Assembly: GCA_039193195.1 (NCBI GenBank) | Contig: JBCCWS010000017.1 | Coordinates: forward strand, 43,553-107,552 | Direction of reading: 5' to 3' | Source: Pseudomonadota bacterium | GTDB lineage: Bacteria; Pseudomonadota; Gammaproteobacteria; Steroidobacterales; JBCBZW01 | Length of the DNA stretch: 64,000 nucleotides | Shown: positions 1 through 8,700 of the stretch, piece by piece | Numbering within the stretch: position 1 is the first letter of the stretch | How the letters are laid out: each line of letters starts with the position of its first letter | Position numbers and translations under genes: made by a program | The notes under the pieces: model-generated | The model's database searches: none | The model's input: the letters and a program-made list of their open reading frames with translations, nothing else | What the model was told of the DNA's origin: nothing

Positions 1-363
1 ACCGCGCGCCAGGTGGCCGAGGTGGCCACGATTCCGCCGCCGTCGCTTTCAGCCATGGTGACCGATCCCCGATACGGGATTTACGCGTCGCAGCCGACGG
101 CTCTCGACTACGTGCCGAACGTTGGCCTGTTGGTCATGACCTACGCACGCCCGTACCTATTCGATAGCCAGGTCCCGAGTTCACCCGAGCAGCTCCTATC
201 GACGCCGCCACGGCCGATCGTGAGCGCCCGCCTCAAGCAGGCTGAGGCCGCAGTGATCGACGGCGAACACCTGCTGCTCACTAGTGAGCGTCTGCCGGCA
301 CCCTTGCTGCGGGTGCCCCACGCCGCGCGCACACGATCGCCAGAGACGCGCGATCGCGACTGA
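1..363 (+). CDS. C-terminal end of an unidentified protein, cut by the window edge
   Basis: The reading frame is open from the first base and ends at TGA 361-363, so the true start lies outside the window. The visible 120 residues contain a stretch around ALDYVPN...LLVMTYARPYLFD followed by AEAAVIDGEHLLLTSE and a closing PAPLLRVP. This resembles the last blades of a beta-propeller-like protein, where repeats run 'location of data, then value, then tyrosine-rich strand'. That is inference from pattern only, and I cannot name a family. The last 15 or so residues are Arg-rich and look unconserved. The gene lies upstream of the exopolysaccharide locus, separated by about 500 bp, so it is probably a separate transcription unit. 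Confidence 0.45.
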   Translation, partial: TARQVAEVATIPPPSLSAMVTDPRYGIYASQPTALDYVPNVGLLVMTYARPYLFDSQVPSSPEQLLSTPPRPIVSARLKQAEAAVIDGEHLLLTSERLPAPLLRVPHAARTRSPETRDRD

Positions 364-514
364 TTGACGAAGATACGAAGATACGGATGCTGTCAATCGC
401 CGGTCCGAGCAATCGGCGCTGCACTCGCCGGCAGTTCGAGCGGTGGGAACGGGCACTTGGGAGGCCGCTTGAAGGGGGACTCTCGGGGACTTGACCCAGT
501 TCGGCGACAATCCC

Positions 515-575
515 GACTAATTCTCTATCCTTTAAAGACTTATAGGCGCGGCTCGGTTACAATAATCTCGATTTA
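515..575 (+). promoter_or_regulatory. AT-rich candidate promoter region
   Basis: The island contains TTTAAAG (531-537), TTATAG (540-545) and TTACAATAATCT (557-568). TACAAT at 558-563 is the best -10-like hexamer, but I find no good TTGACA-like hexamer at 16-18 bp spacing. The TTGACC at 491-496 has no matching -10. The call rests mainly on base composition against a GC-rich background and on position upstream of the exopolysaccharide genes. Confidence 0.3.
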
Positions 576-606
576 ACGCCTGTTTGCAGGTTAGCGACCA
601 GACATT

Positions 607-622
607 TGTGACGGAAGTCACA
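607..622 (+). promoter_or_regulatory. CRP/FNR-family operator, exact TGTGA-N6-TCACA
   Basis: TGTGA at 607-611 and TCACA at 618-622 are separated by six bases (CGGAAG), which matches the core consensus of cAMP-CRP and its relatives Vfr and Clp without a mismatch. It lies 240 bp upstream of the first exopolysaccharide gene and just downstream of the AT-rich island. Depending on where transcription starts, it could activate (start near 656-676) or block a promoter at 558-570. The motif is seen directly; its function is inferred. Confidence 0.55.
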
Positions 623-656
623 TTGGACTGTCGGTCCAGGCTTTAGCGTCCCCGGG

Positions 657-682
657 GTCCTTCGACGGAGCAGGTCGAAGAC
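657..682 (+). repeat. Inverted repeat / leader hairpin
   Basis: CTTCGAC (660-666) pairs with GTCGAAG (674-680) across a 7-base loop. The stem extends outward through GTC/GAC with one bulged C. It lies between the CRP-type site and the first gene and could be an RNA stem in the leader or an operator. Confidence 0.4.
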
Positions 683-861
683 GCCGTCAGATGCTCGTGC
701 TGGGCCTCGCATGGAACCCCTGCAGCGGCGAACCCCTGGGGTGAGATCTCTCATCACCCTGGGCGGGTTTCCCGCTTACCGAGACCGATGCAGCTGTCGA
801 GTCATGGACGACGGAACTGGTGCCGTGAGAACTACGCGGTGCCGGCAAAACAGGAAAGCAC

Positions 862-2310
862 ATGAGCACGCATTATCCGGTCGGTGCCCAGCAACGAGTG
901 AGTGCTGGTAACCAACGCCCACGCATCATCAGCAAGTTCCTGCGTCACTACGTGAACTTGCCGGTACTGCTGCTTGCAGTCTTCGAGTTCGTCATCCTTT
1001 TCGCCGCGGCGGCCATCGCGGTTGCCGTCACCGCAGACGAGCACGTCGCACGCCTCCCCCAGCCCTGGTGCTTGCTTTTCGCTACGGTCACGAGCCTTAG
1101 CTTCATCTCGATGGGGCTCTACCGAGTGCGCAGCATCCAGCGCACGCTCGGGATGATCTTGCGCGTGGTGTTGGGGCTGTTCATGGCGGGCTTAGCCCTC
1201 GTCCTGGTGTTCTACGCATTTCCGGCCGCGTCTGTGCACCCCACTGCGCTCGGCGGCGCTCTGGTCACGGCGCTCGGCCTGGTTTCGCTGGTACGCATCG
1301 CCTTCTATCGCCTGGCGGGCGAAAATCTGTTTAAGCGACGAGTGCTGGTTTACGGCGCTGGTCGCAAGGCCGCCGGCTTGCTGAGTTTGCCGCAGCGCTA
1401 CGACATGCGCGGCTTTCGCCTGCTTGGCTTCGTGCCTCCGCCGAACCTCGATCGCGAGGTGGAAGATGAGCAGGTCATCGATCTGGAGGCGAGCAGTCTT
1501 CTCGGGTACGCGCGCGAACATGACATCGATGAGATCGTGGTGGCGATCGATGATCGCCGTAACGCCTTTCCCGTGCAGGAGCTGCTGGACTGCAAGCTGC
1601 GTGGTATCAACGTTACCGACGCCATCAGCTTCGTAGAGCGCGAGACGGGCAAGGTCAAACTCGATCTGCTCTACCCGAGCTGGATGATCTTCTCCGAGGG
1701 ATTCAGTCGAAATCTACTGCACTCTCGCGTACAGCGTATCTTCGATGTGATTGCGAGTCTCTCGCTACTCGCGCTCACGTGGTGGGTCATGCTGATTACG
1801 GCGTTGGCAATTTGGGTAGAAAGCGGATTCAAGCACTCAGTGCTCTACAAGCAGGTGCGAGTTGGCTTCGAGGGGCGGCACTTCGAGGTCATGAAGTTCC
1901 GCAGTATGTCCCCCGATGCTGAGAGCGGCGGCAAGGCCGTGTGGGCGATCGAAAACGATAAGCGTGTCACCCGCGTGGGCGCCGTGATTCGCAAGTACCG
2001 AATCGACGAGCTGCCGCAGATTTTCAACGTGCTGCGTGGTGACATGAGCTTCGTCGGACCGCGACCGGAACGCCCGAATTTCGTCGAGGAGCTCAGCGCC
2101 CTGATCCCGTACTACCGCGAGCGCCACTTTGTGAAGCCAGGGATTACCGGGTGGGCTCAGCTCTGCTACCGCTACGGCTCCTCGACCGAGGACGCCATGG
2201 AGAAGTTGCAGTACGACCTGTACTACCTTAAGCATCGCAGCGTGGTCTTCGATCTGATGATTCTGCTGCAGACGGCTGAGGTGGTCCTCCTGCGCCAGGG
2301 CGCGCGTTGA
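862..2310 (+). CDS. Exopolysaccharide initiating sugar-phosphate transferase, XrtA/PEP-CTERM-associated (EpsB/WcaJ type)
   Basis: This polyprenyl-phosphate sugar-1-phosphate transferase would load the first sugar onto undecaprenyl phosphate at the inner membrane and so start synthesis of the exopolysaccharide repeat unit. About four N-terminal membrane segments (residues 33-56, 69-87, 98-120, 128-147) precede a nucleotide-binding-like domain with VLVYGAGRKAAG at 161-172. A further hydrophobic helix (294-318) leads into the bacterial sugar-transferase domain with KFRSM (345-349), IDELPQ (381-386), NVLRGDMSFVGPRPE (389-403) and PGITGWAQL (426-434). ATG 862 has an AGGA ribosome site about 8 bp upstream. 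It is the first gene of the locus and the only glycosyl-type transferase I can find there. Confidence 0.9.
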   Translation: MSTHYPVGAQQRVSAGNQRPRIISKFLRHYVNLPVLLLAVFEFVILFAAAAIAVAVTADEHVARLPQPWCLLFATVTSLSFISMGLYRVRSIQRTLGMILRVVLGLFMAGLALVLVFYAFPAASVHPTALGGALVTALGLVSLVRIAFYRLAGENLFKRRVLVYGAGRKAAGLLSLPQRYDMRGFRLLGFVPPPNLDREVEDEQVIDLEASSLLGYAREHDIDEIVVAIDDRRNAFPVQELLDCKLRGINVTDAISFVERETGKVKLDLLYPSWMIFSEGFSRNLLHSRVQRIFDVIASLSLLALTWWVMLITALAIWVESGFKHSVLYKQVRVGFEGRHFEVMKFRSMSPDAESGGKAVWAIENDKRVTRVGAVIRKYRIDELPQIFNVLRGDMSFVGPRPERPNFVEELSALIPYYRERHFVKPGITGWAQLCYRYGSSTEDAMEKLQYDLYYLKHRSVVFDLMILLQTAEVVLLRQGAR

Positions 2311-2376
2311 GCGCCAGCACTGCAATCGGGGGGCGCAGCGCCGCAGCGCCGCTGGTTTTGGCGGGGGGCTGAACAG

Positions 2377-4521
2377 GTGCAGGCAGCGACACTTAGCTAC
2401 TCCATCGGGGCAGTCGCCTTCGCCGCACTGTTAGGCTTTCTGTTGGCACGCCGGCGCCAGCGCCTTGGCGGCGGTAGCTTGGTGCTTGCCTGCCTCGTGA
2501 CCATCGCCTGGTGCACGATCGCCGCCCTGCATGCTGCGAACCTTTCGCTGCGTCCAGCGGCTGAGTGGGTATTCCTCACCGAGGCCTTGCGGGCTGGTGT
2601 TTGGCTGTCGCTCATGTTGACCCTACTCAATGCCGGGCGCGAGGCCACGGATCGCACGCCGGCCACCGCTCGCGCAGTGGTTACCGCTGTTTGGGTCAGC
2701 GCGCCGGTGCTGGTAGGGGTGCAAGTGCTCGTCGGGGTACCGCTACCCGAGTGGCTGGCACGCACCTATCATCTTTCCGGCTTGGTAATCGCGGCTACCG
2801 GCGCACTAATGGTGGAGCAGCTGTACCGAAACTCCGATGAGGAGGGGCGTTGGGCATACAAACACCTTTGCCTTGCGCTGGGAGTGGCTTTCGCGGTTGA
2901 TCTGTACTTCTACGCCGAAGGGCTCCTTCTACAGCGCCTTAGCGGAGAGCTGTGGTCTGCCCGCGGTGCTGTTTGGGCTATGACGGTCCCGCTCCTATCC
3001 ATCTCCGCTTCTCGCTTTCCGGACGGGCGCTCGACGCTGAGGATTTCACGGCGTCTCGCGTTCTACTCCACAAGCATGGCTGCAGTGGGTGCCTATCTGC
3101 TCGCGATGGCCGCAGGTGGCTACTACGTGCGCTCGATCGGTGGCAGCTGGGGCGCCATGGCGCAGGTGGTGTTCTTGGTCGGTGCGGTGCTGGTGTTGGC
3201 GGTCGCCCTGTTCTCAGGTCAGGCGCGCGCCAACGTCAGGGTGTTTCTGAACAAGCACTTCTATGCCTACAAGTTCGACTACCGCGAAGAGTGGTTACGG
3301 GTGATTCGTCTGCTCTTCGTTCCAGCCGCTGATGATACGACGCCTGTTCCGGCTCGAGCCCTGAAAGCAGTAGCGGAGATCATGGACAGCCCAAACGCCG
3401 GACTGTGGGTCCGCGACGATCCGAACAGCGACTATGAACCGGCGGGCGGCGATTTCGCGGGTCGCGATTCACCGGCGATCCCCGCGGACTCATCGCTCGT
3501 GCGTTTCTTGCAGGAGCAGGAGTGGATAATCGACCTAGGCGATGTGAAGGCCAGCGACGAGCGCTACAGCGATCTGGAGCTGCCCGAATGGCTGATCGGC
3601 GAGCAGCGCGCCTGGCTCGTACTACCCCTTCTTCACGGCAGTAGCCTGCTTGGCATCGTGGTGCTCGCAAATCCTCGGGCCGCCCATTCGCTGACTTGGG
3701 AAGACATCGATCTGCTGAAGACCGTCGGCCGTCAGGTGGCTGGCGTGCTCGCGGAGCATGCGTCGGCGCGACGCGTCGCCGAGGCGAGCCAGTTCGACGC
3801 GTACAACCGACTGTCAGCGTTCATCATGCACGACCTGAAGAATCTGATCGCGCAGCAGTCTCTGGTGGTTGGGAACGCGGCCCGACATAAGGACAATCCG
3901 GCCTTCGTCGAGGATGCGATTCAGACGGTGGACAACTCCGTGAAGCGTATGGGGCGCCTGTTGGAACAGTTGCAGTCCGGGCGCGTAAGTTCAACGTCGG
4001 CACGAGTAAACCTGGGCGATTTATGTCGTAAGGTAGCCGCCGATTGTTCGCGCGGTGTGTTGCCTGTGTTCGTTGAGGTGCGGGACGAGGGTCTATTCGT
4101 TGAGGCGGCGCGCGAGCAGTTCGCCCTGGTGCTAAGTCACATCGTTCGCAATGCGCAGGAAGCGAGCAGCGACGATTCCGAAGTCAAGATCAGCGTACAT
4201 ACCGATGAAGCGGCAGCGCGCGGCGTGATCCAGGTCACGGACATGGGTACTGGAATGGACGATCGTTTCATTCGCGAGCGCCTGTTCAAGCCCTTCGATA
4301 CAACAAAAGGAAACAAGGGCATGGGCATCGGCGCCTATCAGGCGCGAGAGTTCGTTCGCGCCGCCGGCGGTGATGTTAACGTTCACAGCCAGCCCGGCCA
4401 GGGCACCCGCTTTGTTATCAGCCTGCCGCTGCTGCCTGTTGCGGAGGCTTCTGTCTATCACAGCGAGGACGAGGGTATCGCCGCCCAAGCGGCGGCCTCG
4501 CGTACGGAGGCGGTTGGGTGA
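2377..4521 (+). CDS. prsK: XrtA/PEP-CTERM system histidine kinase PrsK
   Basis: This membrane sensor kinase of the exosortase-linked two-component system has an N-terminal third (about residues 1-275) made of consecutive hydrophobic helices, a GAF-like domain near 320-465, the phospho-accepting H-box FIMHDLKN with His485, and a C-terminal ATPase domain with an N box (HIVRNAQEA), a G box (DMGTGMDD) and GMGIGAYQAREF. Translation appears to begin at GTG 2377 behind a G-rich ribosome site. The last four bases overlap the start of prsR, so kinase and regulator are translationally coupled. The signal sensed is unknown. PrsK families are found almost only next to XrtA loci, which fits this place. 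Confidence 0.92.
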   Translation: MQAATLSYSIGAVAFAALLGFLLARRRQRLGGGSLVLACLVTIAWCTIAALHAANLSLRPAAEWVFLTEALRAGVWLSLMLTLLNAGREATDRTPATARAVVTAVWVSAPVLVGVQVLVGVPLPEWLARTYHLSGLVIAATGALMVEQLYRNSDEEGRWAYKHLCLALGVAFAVDLYFYAEGLLLQRLSGELWSARGAVWAMTVPLLSISASRFPDGRSTLRISRRLAFYSTSMAAVGAYLLAMAAGGYYVRSIGGSWGAMAQVVFLVGAVLVLAVALFSGQARANVRVFLNKHFYAYKFDYREEWLRVIRLLFVPAADDTTPVPARALKAVAEIMDSPNAGLWVRDDPNSDYEPAGGDFAGRDSPAIPADSSLVRFLQEQEWIIDLGDVKASDERYSDLELPEWLIGEQRAWLVLPLLHGSSLLGIVVLANPRAAHSLTWEDIDLLKTVGRQVAGVLAEHASARRVAEASQFDAYNRLSAFIMHDLKNLIAQQSLVVGNAARHKDNPAFVEDAIQTVDNSVKRMGRLLEQLQSGRVSSTSARVNLGDLCRKVAADCSRGVLPVFVEVRDEGLFVEAAREQFALVLSHIVRNAQEASSDDSEVKISVHTDEAAARGVIQVTDMGTGMDDRFIRERLFKPFDTTKGNKGMGIGAYQAREFVRAAGGDVNVHSQPGQGTRFVISLPLLPVAEASVYHSEDEGIAAQAAASRTEAVG

Positions 4522-5891
4522 GCAAGAAGCTGCCACTACTGGTGGTTGAAGATGATGCCGGGCTGCAGAAGCAGCTCAAATGGTGTTTCGACGACTACGA
4601 GGTGCTGATCGCTGGCGACCGTCAGGCGGCCATCGCCGAGCTGCGTCGGGCAGAGCCCGCAGTGGTGCTGCAGGACCTAGGCCTGCCGCCGGACGCGGAT
4701 GGCGTCACCGAGGGTTTAAAGACCTTAGAGGAGATTCTGGCGCTCGCGCCCCACACCAAAGTCATTGTGGTGACCGGCAATGGCGACCGCGAGCGGGCAG
4801 TTCAGGCCGTCTCCCTCGGCGCTTACGATTTCTACCACAAGCCCCTCGATACGGACGTGCTGAAACTCATCGTCGATCGCGCGTTCTACCTGCACGAGCT
4901 CGAGGACCACAACCGCCGCCTGATGGCCTCCCAGGCCAACTCCCCCCTTGAGGGCGTGATCGCTAGCAGCGATCGCATGATGAAGGTCTGCCGATTGATC
5001 GAGAAGGTCGCGCCTACCGTGGCGACCACGCTTTTGTTGGGGGAGAGCGGCACCGGGAAGGAAGTGTTGGCGCGGGCAGTGCACGCGCTCAGCCCACGGA
5101 CGAAAAAGAAGTTCATCGCTATCAACTGTGCGGCCATTCCTGAGAATTTGCTCGAGAGTGAGCTGTTCGGCTACGAGAAGGGCGCCTTTACGGGCGCGAC
5201 CAAGCAGACCCCTGGCAAGATCGAGTATGCGGACGGCGGCACGCTGTTCCTCGATGAGATCGGCGACATGCCGATGCCCCTGCAAGCCAAGCTCCTTCGG
5301 TTCCTCCAAGAGCGGGTAGTCGAGCGGGTTGGGGGGCGCGAGGAGATCCCCGTGGACGTGCGTGTGGTCTGCGCAACGAACCAACACTTGGAGAGTGCGA
5401 TCACTGAAGGCCGCTTCCGCGAGGATCTCTACTACCGGATTAGTGAGGTGACGGCGGACATTCCGCCGCTACGTGAACGCGACCAGGACGCAATTGTTCT
5501 TGCCCGAGCATTCCTGTCTCGTCTCAGTGCTAAGCACGGACGCAACATTCGAGGGTATTCGAGCGACGCGGTGTGGGCGATCGACGCCTACGGATGGCCC
5601 GGCAACGTGCGAGAGCTTGAGAACCGGGTGAATCGTGCGGTCATCATGGCCGAAGGCAAGCAGATTACGGCACTCGATCTCGGACTCGAAGATGTTGAGC
5701 CGGTTGAACGAGATCAGTTTAATTTGCGCGCGGTGCGCCAGCAGGCGGAGCGCCAAGCGTTGCAGCGCGGGTTAGCCATGACGGACGGCAACATCTCGAA
5801 GGCGGCGGAGCTACTCGGCGTGACGCGGCCGACCTTCTACGACCTCATGCAGAAGCACGCCCTGGGCAACGGATCGGCTAAAGCGGAATGA
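4518..5891 (+). CDS. prsR: PEP-CTERM-box response regulator PrsR, sigma-54 activator
   Basis: The NtrC-type partner of PrsK has a receiver domain with phospho-acceptor Asp53 and acidic pocket residues E11-D12-D13. A sigma-54-interacting AAA+ domain follows, with Walker A GESGTGKE (about 174-181), the GAFTGA loop that contacts sigma-54 (about 222-227) and the Walker B LFLDEIGD. A C-terminal Fis-type helix-turn-helix (GNISKAAELLGVTRPTFYDLM) binds DNA. The start is GTG 4518, inside the stop codon of prsK. As a sigma-54 activator it should act on -24/-12 promoters of PEP-CTERM substrate genes. I see only a weak candidate of that type here (451-465). Confidence 0.93.
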   Translation: MSKKLPLLVVEDDAGLQKQLKWCFDDYEVLIAGDRQAAIAELRRAEPAVVLQDLGLPPDADGVTEGLKTLEEILALAPHTKVIVVTGNGDRERAVQAVSLGAYDFYHKPLDTDVLKLIVDRAFYLHELEDHNRRLMASQANSPLEGVIASSDRMMKVCRLIEKVAPTVATTLLLGESGTGKEVLARAVHALSPRTKKKFIAINCAAIPENLLESELFGYEKGAFTGATKQTPGKIEYADGGTLFLDEIGDMPMPLQAKLLRFLQERVVERVGGREEIPVDVRVVCATNQHLESAITEGRFREDLYYRISEVTADIPPLRERDQDAIVLARAFLSRLSAKHGRNIRGYSSDAVWAIDAYGWPGNVRELENRVNRAVIMAEGKQITALDLGLEDVEPVERDQFNLRAVRQQAERQALQRGLAMTDGNISKAAELLGVTRPTFYDLMQKHALGNGSAKAE

Positions 5892-5905
5892 ATGGAGAGC
5901 AGCAG

Positions 5906-8677
5906 ATGATGTTCATGCAGAGGGTGCGCCACGCAGGGGTGGCGATGGCTGCCCTGATGCTCCTGTCGAGTTGCGGCGGTGATGTCCCCACGCCTGAGTT
6001 GATCTCACGCGCGGTCGCCGCGAGTGACGAGGGTCGCTACCGTGAGGCGATCATCGATCTACGCAATGCCGTTGCGAACGAACCCAACAACGCTCAGGCG
6101 CGCTTCGAGCTGGGTTCGGCCACCTTGAGGCTCGGCGACGCCGCATCGGCCGAGAAGGAGCTCAGGCGAGCCCGCGATCTCGGCTACGACGCCCAGCCGA
6201 CCATTCCGAAGATGGCCGAAGCGTTGATTCTGTTGGGACGACCACGAGAAGCTCTCGCAGAACTCGCCAATGCCGAGGAGCAAAGCGCGACGATACTGGG
6301 CCTCGCCGGCCTGGCCTACGAGACTGATAGGAATGCGGATCGAGCCCTCCGTGCCTATCAGGGCGCGCTCAAGCTCGATCCGAATGAGGAGCGCGCGCTT
6401 TTGGGCGTTGCTCGCTCAGCCCTTGCCAAGGGCGATCGGGTGGTAGCGGAGGAGGCCTTCTCCAAGGCGGTAGCGGCTCACGGCGACTCACCCCGGGTGC
6501 GTTTGGACTACGGTCGGTACCTCTACTCGCGCGGGCGGGTCAACGATGCAGTCGATCAGTACCAGCAAGGTTTGGCGCAGCCACTGGCCCAGCAGCAGCG
6601 CCCCGTTAGCTGGGACTTACACTTGTCTATGGCGGAGGCCCAACTTGCGACGGGTGACCTGGAGGGGGCAGCGGAGTCGATCGAGACGCTGAACCAGCTG
6701 CAGCCGGATCATGTGCTCGTCAAATACCTCCGTGCACGGATCGCCTTCGAGAGCAAAGACCTCGCGCTGGCTAGCGAGTTGGCCGCGCGCGTCGTCGTCG
6801 AAGCCCCTCAGTTTGAAGCAGGGCAGATGCTTCAAGCGACGATCAATCTGTCCCGACAGGAGTACGCTCAGGCGCGGCTGGTCCTAGAGCGTCTAGCCAA
6901 GCGCAACCCGAATGACCCCCAAGTGCGCAAGCTCCTCGCCGCGGCCCAAGCCGGGGGCGAGAACCGCGGCACCGAAGGTGATGCTGGGGCGGGTGCGCTC
7001 TCGCAGGACGCGGTGATGTCACTGCTCGGCGCCGCCAACGCGGAGACAGGCGATTTCGGTTCGGCAGTCGTGCTCTGGGAGCGTGTGCTTCGGGAAAATC
7101 CGGGTGATGAAGAAACTCGCCTCGAGCTGATCACCGCCTACATGTTGGGCCAGCGCTTAGAAGAGGCGCAGACCCTGCTTGGGGATGGCCAGTGGAGCAC
7201 GCCGCAAAACGAGGAGCGCGCAGCGGTGCTCGATGCCCTAGTGACCCTGCGCGGAGACGACCTCCCTTCGGCGCGAGCCAAAGCCGCGCAAGCCGCACAG
7301 CGCTTCCCGGAGTCAGCACCCGCGGTCAGCCTGCAGGGCTTGATCGAGATGCGCCAGGACACAGCGCTCGCGTCACGCTTTTTCCGACGCGCTTTGGAGC
7401 TGGACCCTGGACATACGAGTTCGATGATCAATCTCTCCAGCATCGCTGTGGCGAATGGCGACGTTGATCGTGCGACGGCGCTCCTGCGGACCTTCGTCGA
7501 CAACAACCCCGACAACGCCATCGCTCTCGATGCGCTCGCGCGCACGCAGCTCAGGGCGGGGGATGTGGAGGGTGCGCGAGCCAACCTCGAGCGAGCCCGC
7601 GGCGCCGATCCGAAAGCAGTGGCCGCACGTCTGCAGCTGATTGAGCTGCAAGCGCGTGATGGGAATTTCGTAGACGCCGAGGAGGTAGCGCGCGAACTCG
7701 TCGCAGTACGACCCTCCTTGCCCAGCGCTCACAATGCCCTAGGTATCGCCCAGCTGGGACAGGGAAAGATGGACGAGGGCATGGCCAGCCTTCGTACGGC
7801 CTTGCGGATTGAGCCGTCTTCCATCGAACCTCTGCGTAACCTCGCTCGGGCTGAGTTTGCTACCAACGATCGAGTCCAGGCGCAACAGACGGTGGATCAG
7901 CTTCTGCGATACGAACCAAACGACAGTGTTGGGCTCGAGCTCGCGACGCGCCTGGCGATTGGTGAGGGTAGCACCGATTTGGCCGAGTCTCTGCTGGCTA
8001 AGCTGGTCGAGGCGACGCCGGAGGGGACGGGTACCCTCAGTACCATGTTGAATGGAGATATCGCGCTCGCCCGGGGGCAATTGGATGAAGCTATCGGCGC
8101 CTACGAGGCGGCCTTCGCCGAACGGCAAGCGTCACCCTTGGTGATGCGGTTGTTCGAAGCCCGAGCCCGGCGTGGTGATGCGGACCCCGATAAGGTGCTG
8201 CGACAGTGGTTGGAAAGTTCTCCCACCGATGGGACCGTGCGCCTTGCCGCTGCGCAATACTCTCAGGGCAAGGGCGATCTCTCCCAAGCGGCGGCGGACT
8301 ATGAACTCCTGTTGGAGCAAAACGAAAGCAATGTGGTCGCCTGGAACAATCTCGCCTGGGCGTACTCTGAACTGCGCGACCCGCGTGCTCTCGAGGCAGC
8401 GAAGAACGCGCTTGATCTTGCTAGCGCTAGTCCCGCCATCCAGGATACCTACGGCTGGATGCTGATTCTCGATGGTCAACTCGAGAACGGCGTTTCCATG
8501 CTGCGTGATGCCTGGGAAGCGGCGCCTTCGAACGGCGATATCGGCTACCACCTGGCGGCGGGGTTGGCTCGCGCGGGTGACATGGAAGAAGCACGAACGG
8601 TGCTGACTCGAGCGCTCGAAGCTGGTGGAGGCTTCTCCACCCGAAGCGAGGCTGAGCAGTTGATGGGAGAGCTGTAG
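5906..8677 (+). CDS. prsT: PEP-CTERM system TPR-repeat lipoprotein PrsT
   Basis: This large tetratricopeptide-repeat lipoprotein belongs to the XrtA core set. I choose ATG 5906 because GGAGAG (5894-5899) sits at good spacing; an in-frame ATG at 5888 overlaps the prsR stop but lacks a ribosome site. From 5906 the protein has a short signal peptide ending in LLSSC, with the lipid-bearing Cys at residue 23. More than 15 degenerate TPR units follow (for example ARFELGSATLRLGD, AWNNLAWAYSELRD), separated by one disordered Gly-rich linker near residue 355. TPR lipoproteins of this kind scaffold polysaccharide export or assembly complexes; that role is inferred from family and neighbours. Confidence 0.88.
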   Translation: MMFMQRVRHAGVAMAALMLLSSCGGDVPTPELISRAVAASDEGRYREAIIDLRNAVANEPNNAQARFELGSATLRLGDAASAEKELRRARDLGYDAQPTIPKMAEALILLGRPREALAELANAEEQSATILGLAGLAYETDRNADRALRAYQGALKLDPNEERALLGVARSALAKGDRVVAEEAFSKAVAAHGDSPRVRLDYGRYLYSRGRVNDAVDQYQQGLAQPLAQQQRPVSWDLHLSMAEAQLATGDLEGAAESIETLNQLQPDHVLVKYLRARIAFESKDLALASELAARVVVEAPQFEAGQMLQATINLSRQEYAQARLVLERLAKRNPNDPQVRKLLAAAQAGGENRGTEGDAGAGALSQDAVMSLLGAANAETGDFGSAVVLWERVLRENPGDEETRLELITAYMLGQRLEEAQTLLGDGQWSTPQNEERAAVLDALVTLRGDDLPSARAKAAQAAQRFPESAPAVSLQGLIEMRQDTALASRFFRRALELDPGHTSSMINLSSIAVANGDVDRATALLRTFVDNNPDNAIALDALARTQLRAGDVEGARANLERARGADPKAVAARLQLIELQARDGNFVDAEEVARELVAVRPSLPSAHNALGIAQLGQGKMDEGMASLRTALRIEPSSIEPLRNLARAEFATNDRVQAQQTVDQLLRYEPNDSVGLELATRLAIGEGSTDLAESLLAKLVEATPEGTGTLSTMLNGDIALARGQLDEAIGAYEAAFAERQASPLVMRLFEARARRGDADPDKVLRQWLESSPTDGTVRLAAAQYSQGKGDLSQAAADYELLLEQNESNVVAWNNLAWAYSELRDPRALEAAKNALDLASASPAIQDTYGWMLILDGQLENGVSMLRDAWEAAPSNGDIGYHLAAGLARAGDMEEARTVLTRALEAGGGFSTRSEAEQLMGEL

Positions 8678-8700
8678 TGGAAGCGCGAAGGGAGCTTTCG

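Larger units (their letters stand above)
364..861 (+). other. 498 bp non-coding leader upstream of the exopolysaccharide locus
   Basis: No convincing gene is seen on either strand. The stretch holds an AT-rich island (about 515-575), an exact TGTGA-N6-TCACA palindrome (607-622) and several inverted repeats downstream of it: CTTCGAC/GTCGAAG at 660-680, CCCCGGGG near 650, and GCGGG-TTT-CCCGC at 763-775. This density of palindromes is unlike the short gaps inside the locus. It suggests a regulated promoter plus a structured 5' leader for the gene starting at 862. Confidence 0.6.

Noticed and set aside
364..861. c-di-GMP riboswitch in the EPS leader
   Set aside because: The conserved GEMM core sequences were not found; only unrelated hairpins are present.
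4725..5387. Long minus-strand frame of 220 codons inside prsR
   Set aside because: It is the complement of a conserved sigma-54 activator gene in GC-rich DNA and has no own domain or ribosome site.
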